Source: JAADHX01 sp964569385
Lineage (GTDB): Bacteria > Actinomycetota > Acidimicrobiia > Acidimicrobiales > Poriferisodalaceae
Assembly: GCA_964569385.1 (NCBI GenBank)
Contig: CAZMUM010000026.1
Span: 12,638-76,637, forward strand
Length of the DNA: 64,000 nt
Reading direction: 5' to 3'
The position numbers and the translations under genes were made by a program. Below, piece by piece: positions 27,778-35,429 of the stretch. Under the pieces are notes generated by a model. That model did not search any database. It worked only from the letters and a program-made list of their open reading frames with translations, and was not told the DNA's origin. Position 1 is the first letter of the stretch; each line of letters starts with the position of its first letter.

Positions 27778-27817
27778 TCGAATGATAGCAGTGCTAGCGA
27801 TCGCCTGGAGCATTCGA
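27778..27817. promoter_or_regulatory. Candidate FitAB operator (inverted repeat)
   Basis: TCGAATG (27778-27784) and its exact reverse complement CATTCGA (27811-27817) are separated by 26 bases and end 13 bases before the antitoxin ATG. Known FitAB complexes bind widely spaced inverted repeats of about 36 bp. The position and spacing fit autoregulation; binding is inferred. Confidence 0.5.
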
Positions 27818-27830
27818 TAGTCTGGTTCCT

Positions 27831-28052
27831 ATGGCTCAACTGATCGTTCGCAACCTCGAGGATGAACTTGTGCACTTGCTCAAGGCTCGCGCTGCCGCGA
27901 ACGGGTTATCTGCCGAAGAGCAACATCGGCGCATTCTTCGAACTGCGCTTCGAACAAGGAGATTGGCTGATCACCTTCGAGCTATGCCCGAGGTAGGTGC
28001 CGACGAAGACTTCGACCGCCTCGACGAGCTGCCTCGAGATCTCGAGTTGTGA
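27831..28052 (+). CDS. FitA-like antitoxin (Arc/MetJ-type RHH)
   Basis: 73 residues. The N-terminal MAQLIVRNLEDELVHLLKARAA is the FitA-type ribbon-helix-helix (key part LIVRNLEDELVHLLK), followed by GLSAEEQHRRILRTAL. The acidic C-terminal tail (EVGADEDFDRLDELP) would wrap the toxin. It neutralises the PIN toxin encoded by the overlapping next gene and, as a complex, probably represses its own promoter. Confidence 0.92.
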   Translation: MAQLIVRNLEDELVHLLKARAAANGLSAEEQHRRILRTALRTRRLADHLRAMPEVGADEDFDRLDELPRDLEL

Positions 28053-28471
28053 CCGGGTTCCTCCTCGATACCAACGTCGTTTCGGAACTACGCAAGGGTC
28101 TCCGGGCTGATGCCAACGTCATCGAGTGGTTCGACGCCAACCAGACAAGTGAGCTTTGGCTTTCCGTAATTGTGGTTGCGGAGCTGCAGCGCGGGGTCAA
28201 CCTTCTTGAGCGCCGCGATTCCTCTCAGTCGCGGCTACTCCAGATGTGGCTTGATGAGTTGGTTGGCGCCTATGACGATCGTGTCTTGCCAATCACGCTC
28301 GACGTCGCAACGCAGTGGGGGGCGATTGGAGTGCCGGATCCACTTCCGGTCGTTGATGGGCTGATCGCAGCCACCGCTCTCGAACATGATCTGATCGTTG
28401 TCACCCGAAACGTCCTTGACATCGGACGCTCCGGCGCTCGCGTTGTCGATCCGTTCAGCAGTCTTCCTTAG
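28049..28471 (+). CDS. FitB-like PIN-domain toxin (VapC family)
   Basis: 140 residues starting at GTG 28049, which overlaps the antitoxin stop (GTGA). PIN acidic residues: D7 (LLDTNVVSEL) with E13, a central E (AELQRG), D near residue 103 (PVVDGLIAATA), and the TRN near residue 120. This family cleaves tRNA or other RNA in a Mg-dependent way. All catalytic acids are present, so the toxin looks active. Confidence 0.92.
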   Translation: MTGFLLDTNVVSELRKGLRADANVIEWFDANQTSELWLSVIVVAELQRGVNLLERRDSSQSRLLQMWLDELVGAYDDRVLPITLDVATQWGAIGVPDPLPVVDGLIAATALEHDLIVVTRNVLDIGRSGARVVDPFSSLP

Positions 28472-28515
28472 AGCGGGCGAAACCCCTGCTGCTCAGTGAC
28501 TGACACGCAGTGGCA

Positions 28516-29319
28516 TCAGTTGAAATGGACTTCGAACGTTCCAAGGGGGCCGTAGTCGGCGCGGAAAGTGTCGCCAGCCGAGATGATGACCGGGCGAGTA
28601 AACGATCCCGTTAGAACCAACTGCCCGGCTTCGAGCTGTTTGCCGATGGACGCGTAACGTTTGGCCAACCAAACAATGCCATTGGCTGGATGATCGAGTA
28701 CTCCGGCGGCCAGCCCTGTTTCTTCTGGGATGCCGTTGCGGTACAAGATCGCCCCAACCCACCTCAGGTCGATGTCGCCTGGAGCCACTTTCTGACCGCC
28801 GGTGATGACTGCACCGTTGGCAGCGTTGTCGGCGATGGTGTCGTAGACGTTGCGGGTGCGGCCGTCGATGTCGACTCGGGGTGTGCGCGCCGCGATCAAC
28901 TCAAGAGCAGGCACGACATAGTCGGTGGCAGCCAACACGTCGTCGATCGTGGTGTCGGCCGAAGCCAAGTCCGAACCCAACACGAAAGCCAACTCGACTT
29001 CAAGCCGACCGTCGAGATAGGCCGCGGCGCCGAGCGTGCAGTCGGCTTCGAACATCATCTTGTTGGTAAGGAACCCAGAGTCTGGGGTCGTGATGTTCAT
29101 GGCCTGTTGCATGGCCCGAGAGGTCAAGCCGATCTTATGGCCAACAACGTGTTCGCCCCGACCAGCCTTGATGCGTTGCCACGCAGCTTGAACGCTGTAG
29201 GCGTCGTCCATGGTCATGTCTGGATAGACCGAGGTCGACTGGCGACACTGGCTTCGAAGGGCTTCGGCTTGGTCAAGCAGTTGAGCTTCGGCAACTACTT
29301 GGTCATCAGTGAGAGGCAT
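28516..29319 (-). CDS. hpaH: 2-oxo-hept-3-ene-1,7-dioate hydratase
   Basis: 267 residues from ATG 29319 (GGAG seven bases upstream). Strong resemblance to E. coli HpaH along its length: GHKIGLTSRAMQ, EVELAFVLGSDL, ATDYVVPALELIAART, TIADNAANGAVI, AAGVLDHPANGIVWLA, GQLVLTGSFTRPV. It adds water to the dienoate that HpaG makes, giving 4-hydroxy-2-oxoheptanedioate, the substrate of an HpaI-type aldolase. It overlaps hpaR by 14 bases in the hpaG-hpaR-hpaH operon. Confidence 0.92.
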   Translation of the reverse strand: MPLTDDQVVAEAQLLDQAEALRSQCRQSTSVYPDMTMDDAYSVQAAWQRIKAGRGEHVVGHKIGLTSRAMQQAMNITTPDSGFLTNKMMFEADCTLGAAAYLDGRLEVELAFVLGSDLASADTTIDDVLAATDYVVPALELIAARTPRVDIDGRTRNVYDTIADNAANGAVITGGQKVAPGDIDLRWVGAILYRNGIPEETGLAAGVLDHPANGIVWLAKRYASIGKQLEAGQLVLTGSFTRPVIISAGDTFRADYGPLGTFEVHFN

Positions 29320-29812
29320 CGAGTTCTCCAACGGGGGTTGAGACGAGGTCGGCGTCGAACCCAGCCAAGTCGCTAAGTAGCGGTAAGACTTGGGCTAGCC
29401 GCTCGGACCCGATATGGGCCTCGATCTGGTCGTAGATGGCTTCGGAGGCTGGTCCGACCGCGGCAACAATCGAGAGCCCCTTGGGTGTTAATGCCACCAG
29501 CGCACGACGCTGATCATGTTCGAGCGATGTGCGAGTGAGCACACCCCGATCGACGAGGTTGGCCACGATCCGCGACAGGCTTGGCCCAAGTAGCAGCGTG
29601 GTCTCGGCCAGCTCGCCCACTTCGAGCCCGCCCGTGGTTGTAGTGAGTGCTCGCAAGACACGCCACTGCTGTTCGGTCAGGCCGTGCTGGCCCAGCATCG
29701 GACGAAACGCGCGCATCATTGCTTCGCGGGCACTCAACAACGCCATAGGCAACGACTGGTCGAATGACCGCATCGACTGAGCGGTGGCGCTGGCTGAGGA
29801 ACCAAGCGTCAT
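29306..29812 (-). CDS. hpaR: MarR-family regulator of homoprotocatechuate genes
   Basis: 168 residues. The winged HTH matches HpaR: QSLPMALLSAREAMMRAF, HGLTEQQWRVLRAL, the recognition helix near LLGPSLSRIVANLVDRG, and the wing EHDQRRALVALT. HpaR represses the hpa operon and is released by pathway aromatics. The ATG overlaps the hpaG stop by four bases. Its likely target is the palindrome at 30778-30796 between hpaG and hpaF. Confidence 0.88.
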   Translation of the reverse strand: MTLGSSASATAQSMRSFDQSLPMALLSAREAMMRAFRPMLGQHGLTEQQWRVLRALTTTTGGLEVGELAETTLLLGPSLSRIVANLVDRGVLTRTSLEHDQRRALVALTPKGLSIVAAVGPASEAIYDQIEAHIGSERLAQVLPLLSDLAGFDADLVSTPVGELDASH

Positions 29813-30750
29813 CGAGGATCAGGCGCGGTGAAATGGTCGCCGCTGCCGTCTGGGAACTCGTCTTCGATGTGGTTACGAAGGGTGCCGATGCCGTCGACGG
29901 TCACCTCGACAACGTCGCCAGGTACCAGCCATTTCGGAGGATCGAACCGGGCCCCGGCGCCCACAGGCGTTCCGGTGAAGATGATGTCGCCAGGCCGGAG
30001 CGTGGTGAAGGTCGACAGGTAGTGAATCTGGTATTCGATTGAGTACTTCATGTTGGCGGTGGTGTCGTCTTGGCGAAGCTCGCCGTTGACTCTGGTCTGA
30101 ACTCTCAAGTCGGTTAGGTCGCCGACTTCGTCCATGGTTACCATCCATGGCCCGATGGCCCCGCTGCACTGCCAGTTCTTGCCCTGGGTTACGTTGAACT
30201 TGGCGTGCCTGACCCAGTCGCGGATGGTGCCCTCGTTGCCTATGGATAGGCCGGCCAGATGTTGCCTCGCGTTGGCAATGGGTATGCGTCGGCCAGCTTT
30301 GCCGATGACAGCCACGATCTCGCCCTCGTAGTCGAGTTGTGGGCTTTCCGGGGGTCGGAGCAATGCCTGTTCGTGGCCAGTGAACGAGTCGGCGAATCGG
30401 GGAAACACGCTCGGATACGTTGCGTCGGGGGCGCCGTCTTTGTATTCGGCGTTGCGACCGCCGTAGTTGACTCCAATGCACAAGATGCGAGTCGGTGCAG
30501 TGACAAGGCGTTCGACAACGATGTCTTCGAATGACTCGTCGGCCGAAGCGCCTCGGGTAGATGCCGCAGCCTCGGACAATCGACCGTCGACCAACAATTG
30601 GACGAGGTCGTCGACATCGGCCATCCGGGTCGCGAGATCGACGACTCCGCCCTCAACAGCAACGCCGACCTTCAGGCCGAAGGGGGCGTCTGACCCGCTA
30701 GGTCGGGTGGATGACTCGGCGGCTGATGAGCTGTACGTCAGTATTCGCAT
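29809..30750 (-). CDS. hpaG: Fumarylacetoacetate hydrolase-family OPET decarboxylase/isomerase
   Basis: 313 residues. FAH fold with an N-terminal domain (KVGVAVEGGVVDLA), RILCIGVNYGGRNAEY, metal ligands in the DYEGEIVAVIGK region, GNEGTIRDW, and PGDIIFTGTPVGAG. In the Hpa context the family decarboxylates 5-oxopent-3-ene-1,2,5-tricarboxylate. Unlike E. coli HpaG, which is a fusion of two FAH repeats, this protein has one repeat. The same fold serves other 2,4-diketo acids, so exact reaction rests on neighbours. Confidence 0.82.
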   Translation of the reverse strand: MRILTYSSSAAESSTRPSGSDAPFGLKVGVAVEGGVVDLATRMADVDDLVQLLVDGRLSEAAASTRGASADESFEDIVVERLVTAPTRILCIGVNYGGRNAEYKDGAPDATYPSVFPRFADSFTGHEQALLRPPESPQLDYEGEIVAVIGKAGRRIPIANARQHLAGLSIGNEGTIRDWVRHAKFNVTQGKNWQCSGAIGPWMVTMDEVGDLTDLRVQTRVNGELRQDDTTANMKYSIEYQIHYLSTFTTLRPGDIIFTGTPVGAGARFDPPKWLVPGDVVEVTVDGIGTLRNHIEDEFPDGSGDHFTAPDPR

Positions 30751-30777
30751 GCCTGCACGCTACAGCAGATGCTTCAC

Positions 30778-30796
30778 ATGTTAGATAGTCTACAAT
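30778..30796. promoter_or_regulatory. Candidate HpaR operator
   Basis: The 19-bp sequence ATGTTAGATAGTCTACAAT is near-palindromic: AT-N2-TAGA-N3-TCTA-N2-AT. It sits in the 71-bp gap between the divergent hpaG and hpaF starts, the place a MarR-type repressor would control both operons. It is the only such palindrome seen in that gap; binding is inferred. Confidence 0.55.
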
Positions 30797-30821
30797 CACG
30801 CGTCTCGACGAGGGAGTGTGG

Positions 30822-31208
30822 GTGCCCCACATAACTATCGAATACTCAGCCAATCTCGACGATCTGCACAACGTGCAATCGCTGGTTGATGCTGTGCATC
30901 GAGCGGCGCTAGACGATGGTCTACCAGCTCTGGAAGCGTTGCGAACTCGTGCTGCTCGCCGGGAGAACTACCGGATTGCCGATGGCGATCCTTCTCACCT
31001 ATTTGTCGCCATCATCGCCCGAATCGGACCTGGCCGATCCAACGACGCTAAGCACCGGTTCATCAAGGCCCTTATCGACGCCGCCGAGGCCGAACTGGAC
31101 CACCTTGGCCCGGCAAATGCCTGTGCTTTCAGTGTTGAGGTACAAGAAATTGACGCCGAGTTTCGGATCAACCGAAACCACGTCCGCACTAGGATCCTGG
31201 AGGCTTGA
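30822..31208 (+). CDS. hpaF: 5-carboxymethyl-2-hydroxymuconate isomerase
   Basis: 128 residues. The start is GTG 30822, because the next codon is then Pro, giving the N-terminal Pro-1 that is the catalytic base of this tautomerase family (PHITIEYSANL), and AGGGAG lies five bases upstream. The earlier GTG at 30816 would bury that proline. Later segments match E. coli CHMI in pattern (YRIADGDPSHLFVAI, RIGPGRSND, FRINRNHVRTRI). It isomerises 5-carboxymethyl-2-hydroxymuconate to the 2-oxo-ene form. Its stop overlaps the hpaE start. Confidence 0.9.
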   Translation: MPHITIEYSANLDDLHNVQSLVDAVHRAALDDGLPALEALRTRAARRENYRIADGDPSHLFVAIIARIGPGRSNDAKHRFIKALIDAAEAELDHLGPANACAFSVEVQEIDAEFRINRNHVRTRILEA

Positions 31209-32737
31209 TGGCCAGCTCTTCGCACACATTCGAACAAAACATGGTCGCGGCCGATACCCACCTCGCCCGGTTCAGCCAATCGCCGCTCCTGCACCTGATC
31301 AGCGGCGAACCTGTTGGCGCCGTCGGCGGTGAGGTGTTCGCCAACAGTTCGCCGATCGATGGCAGCGCGCTAGGCGACGTGGCTTCTGGCGACGAGGCCG
31401 ATGTTGACTTAGCCGCAACCGCTGCGGCTGGCGCGTTTGGCGAATGGTCCCAGACGCCAGGTAAACAGCGCAAACAGATCCTTCACGATGTGGCCGATCT
31501 CATCGAAGAACGAGCCCACCAGATTGCGGTCACCGAATGCGTCGACACCGGCCAAACCATGAGATTTATGGGCGCCGCCGCATTGCGAGGAGCAGCCAAC
31601 TTCCGGTTCTTCGCCGACCAAGCACCGAATGCTGCGAACGGCCAATCGCTGCCCGATGCCGACCACATCAACTACACGACCCGTAGTGCGCTAGGCCCAG
31701 TCGGTGTCATCACTCCATGGAATACACCGTTCATGTTGTCTACGTGGAAGATCGCACCCGCTCTCGCTGCGGGCTGCACCGTGGTTCACAAACCTGCCGA
31801 GTGGAGCCCGCTGACCGCAGCGCTGCTGTCGGAGATCGCCCTTGAAGCCGGCCTACCTCCCGGTGTGCTCAACACTGTCCACGGTCTCGGCGAAACGGCA
31901 GGTAAATCCCTCACGGAGCACCCGACGATTTCTGCGGTGGCCTTTGTTGGCGAATCGGTCACAGGCTCGCGGATCCAAGCCCAAAGCGCGGCCACCCTCA
32001 AACGTCTGCACTTCGAACTTGGCGGCAAGAACCCTGTCATTGTGTTCGATGACGCCAACCTGGAGCGGGCGTTGGACGCGGCCATCTTCATGATCTACAG
32101 CCTCAACGGCGAGCGCTGCACTAGCTCGAGCAGGCTGCTCGTCCAGGCCTCGATTTACGATGAGTTCACCAGCCGCATCGCCGAAATGATCAAGTCGATC
32201 CCGGTCGGTCATCCACTTAACCCGTCGTCGGTGGTCGGACCACTGGTGCATCCGCGACACTGCGAAAAGGTGAGGAGTTACGTTGAGTTAGCCGCCGCCG
32301 AAGGGGCAACTGTCAACGTCGGCACCAACTGGGTGGATGCTCCGGCAGGAGGTAACTTCGTGGCGCCAACACTGTTCACCAACGCCACCAACGATATGAG
32401 GATCGCCCAAGAGGAGATCTTCGGCCCGGTTCTGACTGCGATCCCGTTCGACGATGAAGCCGACGCCGTAGCAATTGCCAACGATGTCGACTATGGCCTG
32501 GCCGGATACATCTGGACTGGCGATGTCGGCCGAGCCCACCGGGTAGCTCGGGCCCTCGAAGCGGGGATGATTTGGGTCAACTCACAGAACGTTCGTCATC
32601 TACCCACACCATTTGGTGGCACCAAACGCAGCGGTATCGGACGCGACGGAGGCGACTGGAGCCTCGACTTTTATTCCGAGACCAAGAACATCTCCGTCGC
32701 TCTCGATACCCATAACATTCCGAAACTTGGAGGCTGA
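31208..32737 (+). CDS. hpaE: 5-carboxymethyl-2-hydroxymuconate semialdehyde dehydrogenase
   Basis: 509 residues from ATG 31208 (GGAGG upstream; TGATG junction with hpaF). ALDH fold with GPVGVITPWNTPF, catalytic Glu region LHFELGGKNPVIVF, and catalytic Cys in NGERCTSSSR. The C-terminus (NSQNVRHLPTPFGGTKRSG, IGRDGGDWSLDFYSE) follows the E. coli HpaE pattern almost residue by residue. It oxidises the ring-cleavage semialdehyde to the dicarboxylic acid with NAD+. Confidence 0.92.
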   Translation: MASSSHTFEQNMVAADTHLARFSQSPLLHLISGEPVGAVGGEVFANSSPIDGSALGDVASGDEADVDLAATAAAGAFGEWSQTPGKQRKQILHDVADLIEERAHQIAVTECVDTGQTMRFMGAAALRGAANFRFFADQAPNAANGQSLPDADHINYTTRSALGPVGVITPWNTPFMLSTWKIAPALAAGCTVVHKPAEWSPLTAALLSEIALEAGLPPGVLNTVHGLGETAGKSLTEHPTISAVAFVGESVTGSRIQAQSAATLKRLHFELGGKNPVIVFDDANLERALDAAIFMIYSLNGERCTSSSRLLVQASIYDEFTSRIAEMIKSIPVGHPLNPSSVVGPLVHPRHCEKVRSYVELAAAEGATVNVGTNWVDAPAGGNFVAPTLFTNATNDMRIAQEEIFGPVLTAIPFDDEADAVAIANDVDYGLAGYIWTGDVGRAHRVARALEAGMIWVNSQNVRHLPTPFGGTKRSGIGRDGGDWSLDFYSETKNISVALDTHNIPKLGG

Positions 32738-32738
32738 C

Positions 32739-34166
32739 ATGCAGACCCAGATTCTCATCGGCGGGAGGTGGCTCGACGGATCTGCTGGCGACCGCATAAG
32801 TGTCACCGATCCAGCTACCGGCGATGAGGTCGCGACTGTTGCCGCAGGTACTCCAGCCGATGCCACCGCAGCCGTCGATGCCGCAGCGACCGCACAAAAG
32901 CTGTGGGCCCAAACTCCACCTCGAGAACGAGCCGAAGTTCTCCGCAACTGTTGGTCGACTCTGCTGGCTCACTCCGACGAACTAGCCCGAATCATTGTTC
33001 GTGAACACGGCAAGCCGCTGGTCGACGCCAAAGGTGAAATCGCCTATGCGGCCGAGTTCTTCCGCTGGAACAGCGAAGAGGCCGTGCGTATCCACGGAAC
33101 GATTGGCACTGCGCCTTCTGGCAACAACAAGATCATTGTTAGGCATCCGCCGGTAGGGGTGGTGGTGATGGTCACGCCATGGAACTTCCCTGCAGCCATG
33201 ATTACCCGCAAGGTGGCCCCAGCGCTTGCTGCTGGGAACGCGGCGGTTATCAAACCGGCCCAAGAGACACCGCTGACAGCGTTGCGAATCGCCGAGCTAC
33301 TTCACGAGGCTGGTGTGCCCGCTGGTGTGATCAACGTGGTTCCGACACTGTCGGCGGGGTCATGGTTCGAAGCCGCCACGGCCCACGATGCAACCCGAAT
33401 GGTGTCCTTTACCGGGTCGACCGAGGTGGGCCGGGTGCTGCTGAAGCGGTGCGCCGACAGGGTGTTGAAGGTCGCCATGGAGCTGGGTGGAAACGCCCCC
33501 TTCATCGTGTTTAACGACGCCGATGTCGATGCCGCCGTCGAAGGCGCGATGACGGCCAAGATGCGCCACTCAGCCGAGACTTGCACCGCAGCCAACCGGT
33601 TCTTCGCCGAAAGCGAAATTGCTGCCGCCTTCACCGCCAAACTGGCCAAGGCGATGGGTGCCATCAAGACTGGCAACGGCTTCGACGAGTCGGTCACGTG
33701 TGGACCGCTCATCAACGCCGAGGCCGTGAGTACCGTCACCTCGCTCGTTGATGAAGCCGTCAACTCCGGCGCCCAGGTAGCCGTTGGGGGTTCGGCGATT
33801 GTTGGGTCCGGTTTCTTCTACGAACCAACAGTGCTCGGAAACGTGGCCCCGGGGTCGGCTATAACAACCCAAGAGATCTTTGGCCCGGTCGCCCCAATCA
33901 TCAGCTTCACCGACACCGACGCCATGATCGATCAGGCTAACGACACCGAAATGGGGCTCGCCGCCTACGTCTACAGCGGCGACATTGGTCGAGGCCTCAA
34001 CGTTTGTGAACGTCTCGAGTCTGGCATGGTCGGACTCAACCGCGGCGCGATGTCGGACCCAGCGGCCCCATTCGGTGGCATGAAACAGTCTGGCCTCGGG
34101 CGCGAGGGCGCCAGCGAAGGCATCTATGAGTTCTGCGAAACGCAGTACATCGCGGCGAGCTGGTAG
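32739..34166 (+). CDS. Succinate-semialdehyde dehydrogenase-like ALDH
   Basis: 475 residues from ATG 32739 with GGAGG five bases upstream; the open frame starts earlier inside hpaE. Motifs: GVVVMVTPWNFPAAMITRK, VAMELGGNAPFIVFNDAD (Glu), SAETCTAANRFF (Cys), and MKQSGLGREGASEGI. These are features of the SSADH/GabD group. The Hpa pathway ends with pyruvate and succinic semialdehyde, so this enzyme would finish it by making succinate. It is cotranscribed with hpaF and hpaE. Confidence 0.88.
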   Translation: MQTQILIGGRWLDGSAGDRISVTDPATGDEVATVAAGTPADATAAVDAAATAQKLWAQTPPRERAEVLRNCWSTLLAHSDELARIIVREHGKPLVDAKGEIAYAAEFFRWNSEEAVRIHGTIGTAPSGNNKIIVRHPPVGVVVMVTPWNFPAAMITRKVAPALAAGNAAVIKPAQETPLTALRIAELLHEAGVPAGVINVVPTLSAGSWFEAATAHDATRMVSFTGSTEVGRVLLKRCADRVLKVAMELGGNAPFIVFNDADVDAAVEGAMTAKMRHSAETCTAANRFFAESEIAAAFTAKLAKAMGAIKTGNGFDESVTCGPLINAEAVSTVTSLVDEAVNSGAQVAVGGSAIVGSGFFYEPTVLGNVAPGSAITTQEIFGPVAPIISFTDTDAMIDQANDTEMGLAAYVYSGDIGRGLNVCERLESGMVGLNRGAMSDPAAPFGGMKQSGLGREGASEGIYEFCETQYIAASW

Positions 34167-34177
34167 GACCAACCCCG

Positions 34178-34546
34178 GTGAGCCTCTACTACGTCCAGAA
34201 GTTCCTGTACGAACTGAACCGCGATCCCCGCGTTCAAGCCGAATACGACGCTGATCGCCACGGCGCAGCTGCGGGGTACGAGCTCAGTGAGATCGAGCGA
34301 GAAGCGCTCGCCAAACCCGACATCGGCTTGCTCTATCACCTTGGCGTAAACGGCCAGATCCTCATGCATTTCGCCGCGTTTCACCAAATCGAATGGGCCG
34401 ACTATCTTCAGTTGATGCGCGACGGACTAGACCAGCACGGTCCCGTCCGTGAAGGTGTGTATGCCGTTACCGGTTACGAGGGCACCGACGCACACTCGGC
34501 CAACCTTGGTCAAGTGCCGCCCAACACAAACGCGAAGGACGCCTGA
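34178..34546 (+). CDS. LigA-type subunit of class III extradiol dioxygenase
   Basis: 122 residues from GTG 34178. LigA domain features: YYVQKFLYELNRDP, YELSEIEREALAKPDIGLLYHLGVN (given here in key part EREALAKPDIGLLYHLG), and LMHFAAF. This all-helical subunit caps the active site of LigAB-type enzymes such as protocatechuate 4,5-dioxygenase. Its stop overlaps the LigB-like start (TGATG), so the two are made together as a heteromer. Confidence 0.88.
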   Translation: MSLYYVQKFLYELNRDPRVQAEYDADRHGAAAGYELSEIEREALAKPDIGLLYHLGVNGQILMHFAAFHQIEWADYLQLMRDGLDQHGPVREGVYAVTGYEGTDAHSANLGQVPPNTNAKDA

Positions 34547-35364
34547 TGCCGCTTGTCTATGCAGGCGTGTGCCCTCACGCTCCTGGAATCACGGGTCGTC
34601 AAGATCAGGCTGATCCCGCCGTTCGAGATGCCTTGTACGGCGCGTTCGACGCCATGCGCCAGCGGCTAGAGGCCAGCAACCCCGACGCGCTTGTCGTGGT
34701 TGCCGCTGAGCACTTCGCCAACTTTTTCATGAACAACATGCCGTCGTATGCGATGGGAATGGCCGACTTCTATCACGGACCAATAGAAGACCCTGGCTGG
34801 CTTGGAATTGATCGCGTGCGCGTTCCGGGAAACCGCGACCTAAGCGAACGGCTCATCAAGAGCGTGATGGAAACTCACGACATTGCCTTTGCCGAAGAGT
34901 GGCGTTTCGACCATGGCATATCAGTTCCGCTGCACTTCTTGACGCCCACCTACGACCTGCCGATCATTCCGGTCAACATCAACTGCCAAGGTCCGCCTCT
35001 TACCCCGCTGGGTCGGGCATGGAACTTTGGTGAAGCCATTCGTCGCGCCGCCGATGCGCTGCCAGAACGGATCGCGCTCATCGGAACCGGGGGCATCTCG
35101 CATTGGCCCGCTACGCCAGATTCAGGCAAGATCAACGTCGAATGGGATCTTGAGTTTATGGATCGCTGGTGCCGCAACGACCGCACGCAGCTTTTGTCCT
35201 ACACCGACGAGGAGACCTACCTCGACGCCGGCCAAGGCGGTTTTGAGATTCGCGCCCATATCGCAATAGCGGCAGCGGCCTCAGGCGCGAAGGGCACGCT
35301 TCACTATTACGAGCCGATCCCCATCTTTTCGGTCGGATGCGGAATCGCCGATTTCGCCCTGTAG
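34546..35364 (+). CDS. LigB-type catalytic subunit of class III extradiol dioxygenase
   Basis: 272 residues. LigB-fold metal ligands are H11 (VCPHAPG), H56 (AAEHFANFF) and E234 (GGFEIRAH); H186 (GGISHWP) is the expected acid-base histidine. With the LigA subunit it would cleave a catechol next to one hydroxyl using Fe(II) and O2. In this cluster the natural substrate is homoprotocatechuate, making it a functional replacement for HpaD; protocatechuate, gallate or another catechol cannot be excluded from sequence. Confidence 0.88.
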   Translation: MPLVYAGVCPHAPGITGRQDQADPAVRDALYGAFDAMRQRLEASNPDALVVVAAEHFANFFMNNMPSYAMGMADFYHGPIEDPGWLGIDRVRVPGNRDLSERLIKSVMETHDIAFAEEWRFDHGISVPLHFLTPTYDLPIIPVNINCQGPPLTPLGRAWNFGEAIRRAADALPERIALIGTGGISHWPATPDSGKINVEWDLEFMDRWCRNDRTQLLSYTDEETYLDAGQGGFEIRAHIAIAAAASGAKGTLHYYEPIPIFSVGCGIADFAL

Positions 35365-35367
35365 AGC

Positions 35368-35429
35368 CAGCAGCCGTGCTTGTGGGTCTGCTGCTTCTCA
35401 GCAGCTGTGCTTGTGGGTCTGCTGCTTCT
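35368..35429. repeat. Tandem 31-bp duplication with hairpins (possible terminator)
   Basis: Two adjacent 31-bp copies (35368-35398 and 35399-35429) differ at one base; CAGC of a third follows. Each copy contains CAGCAGC near its start and CTGCTG further on, able to pair into a hairpin. It fills the gap between the convergent LigB and VOC genes, so it may act as a duplicated bidirectional terminator. Confidence 0.7.
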
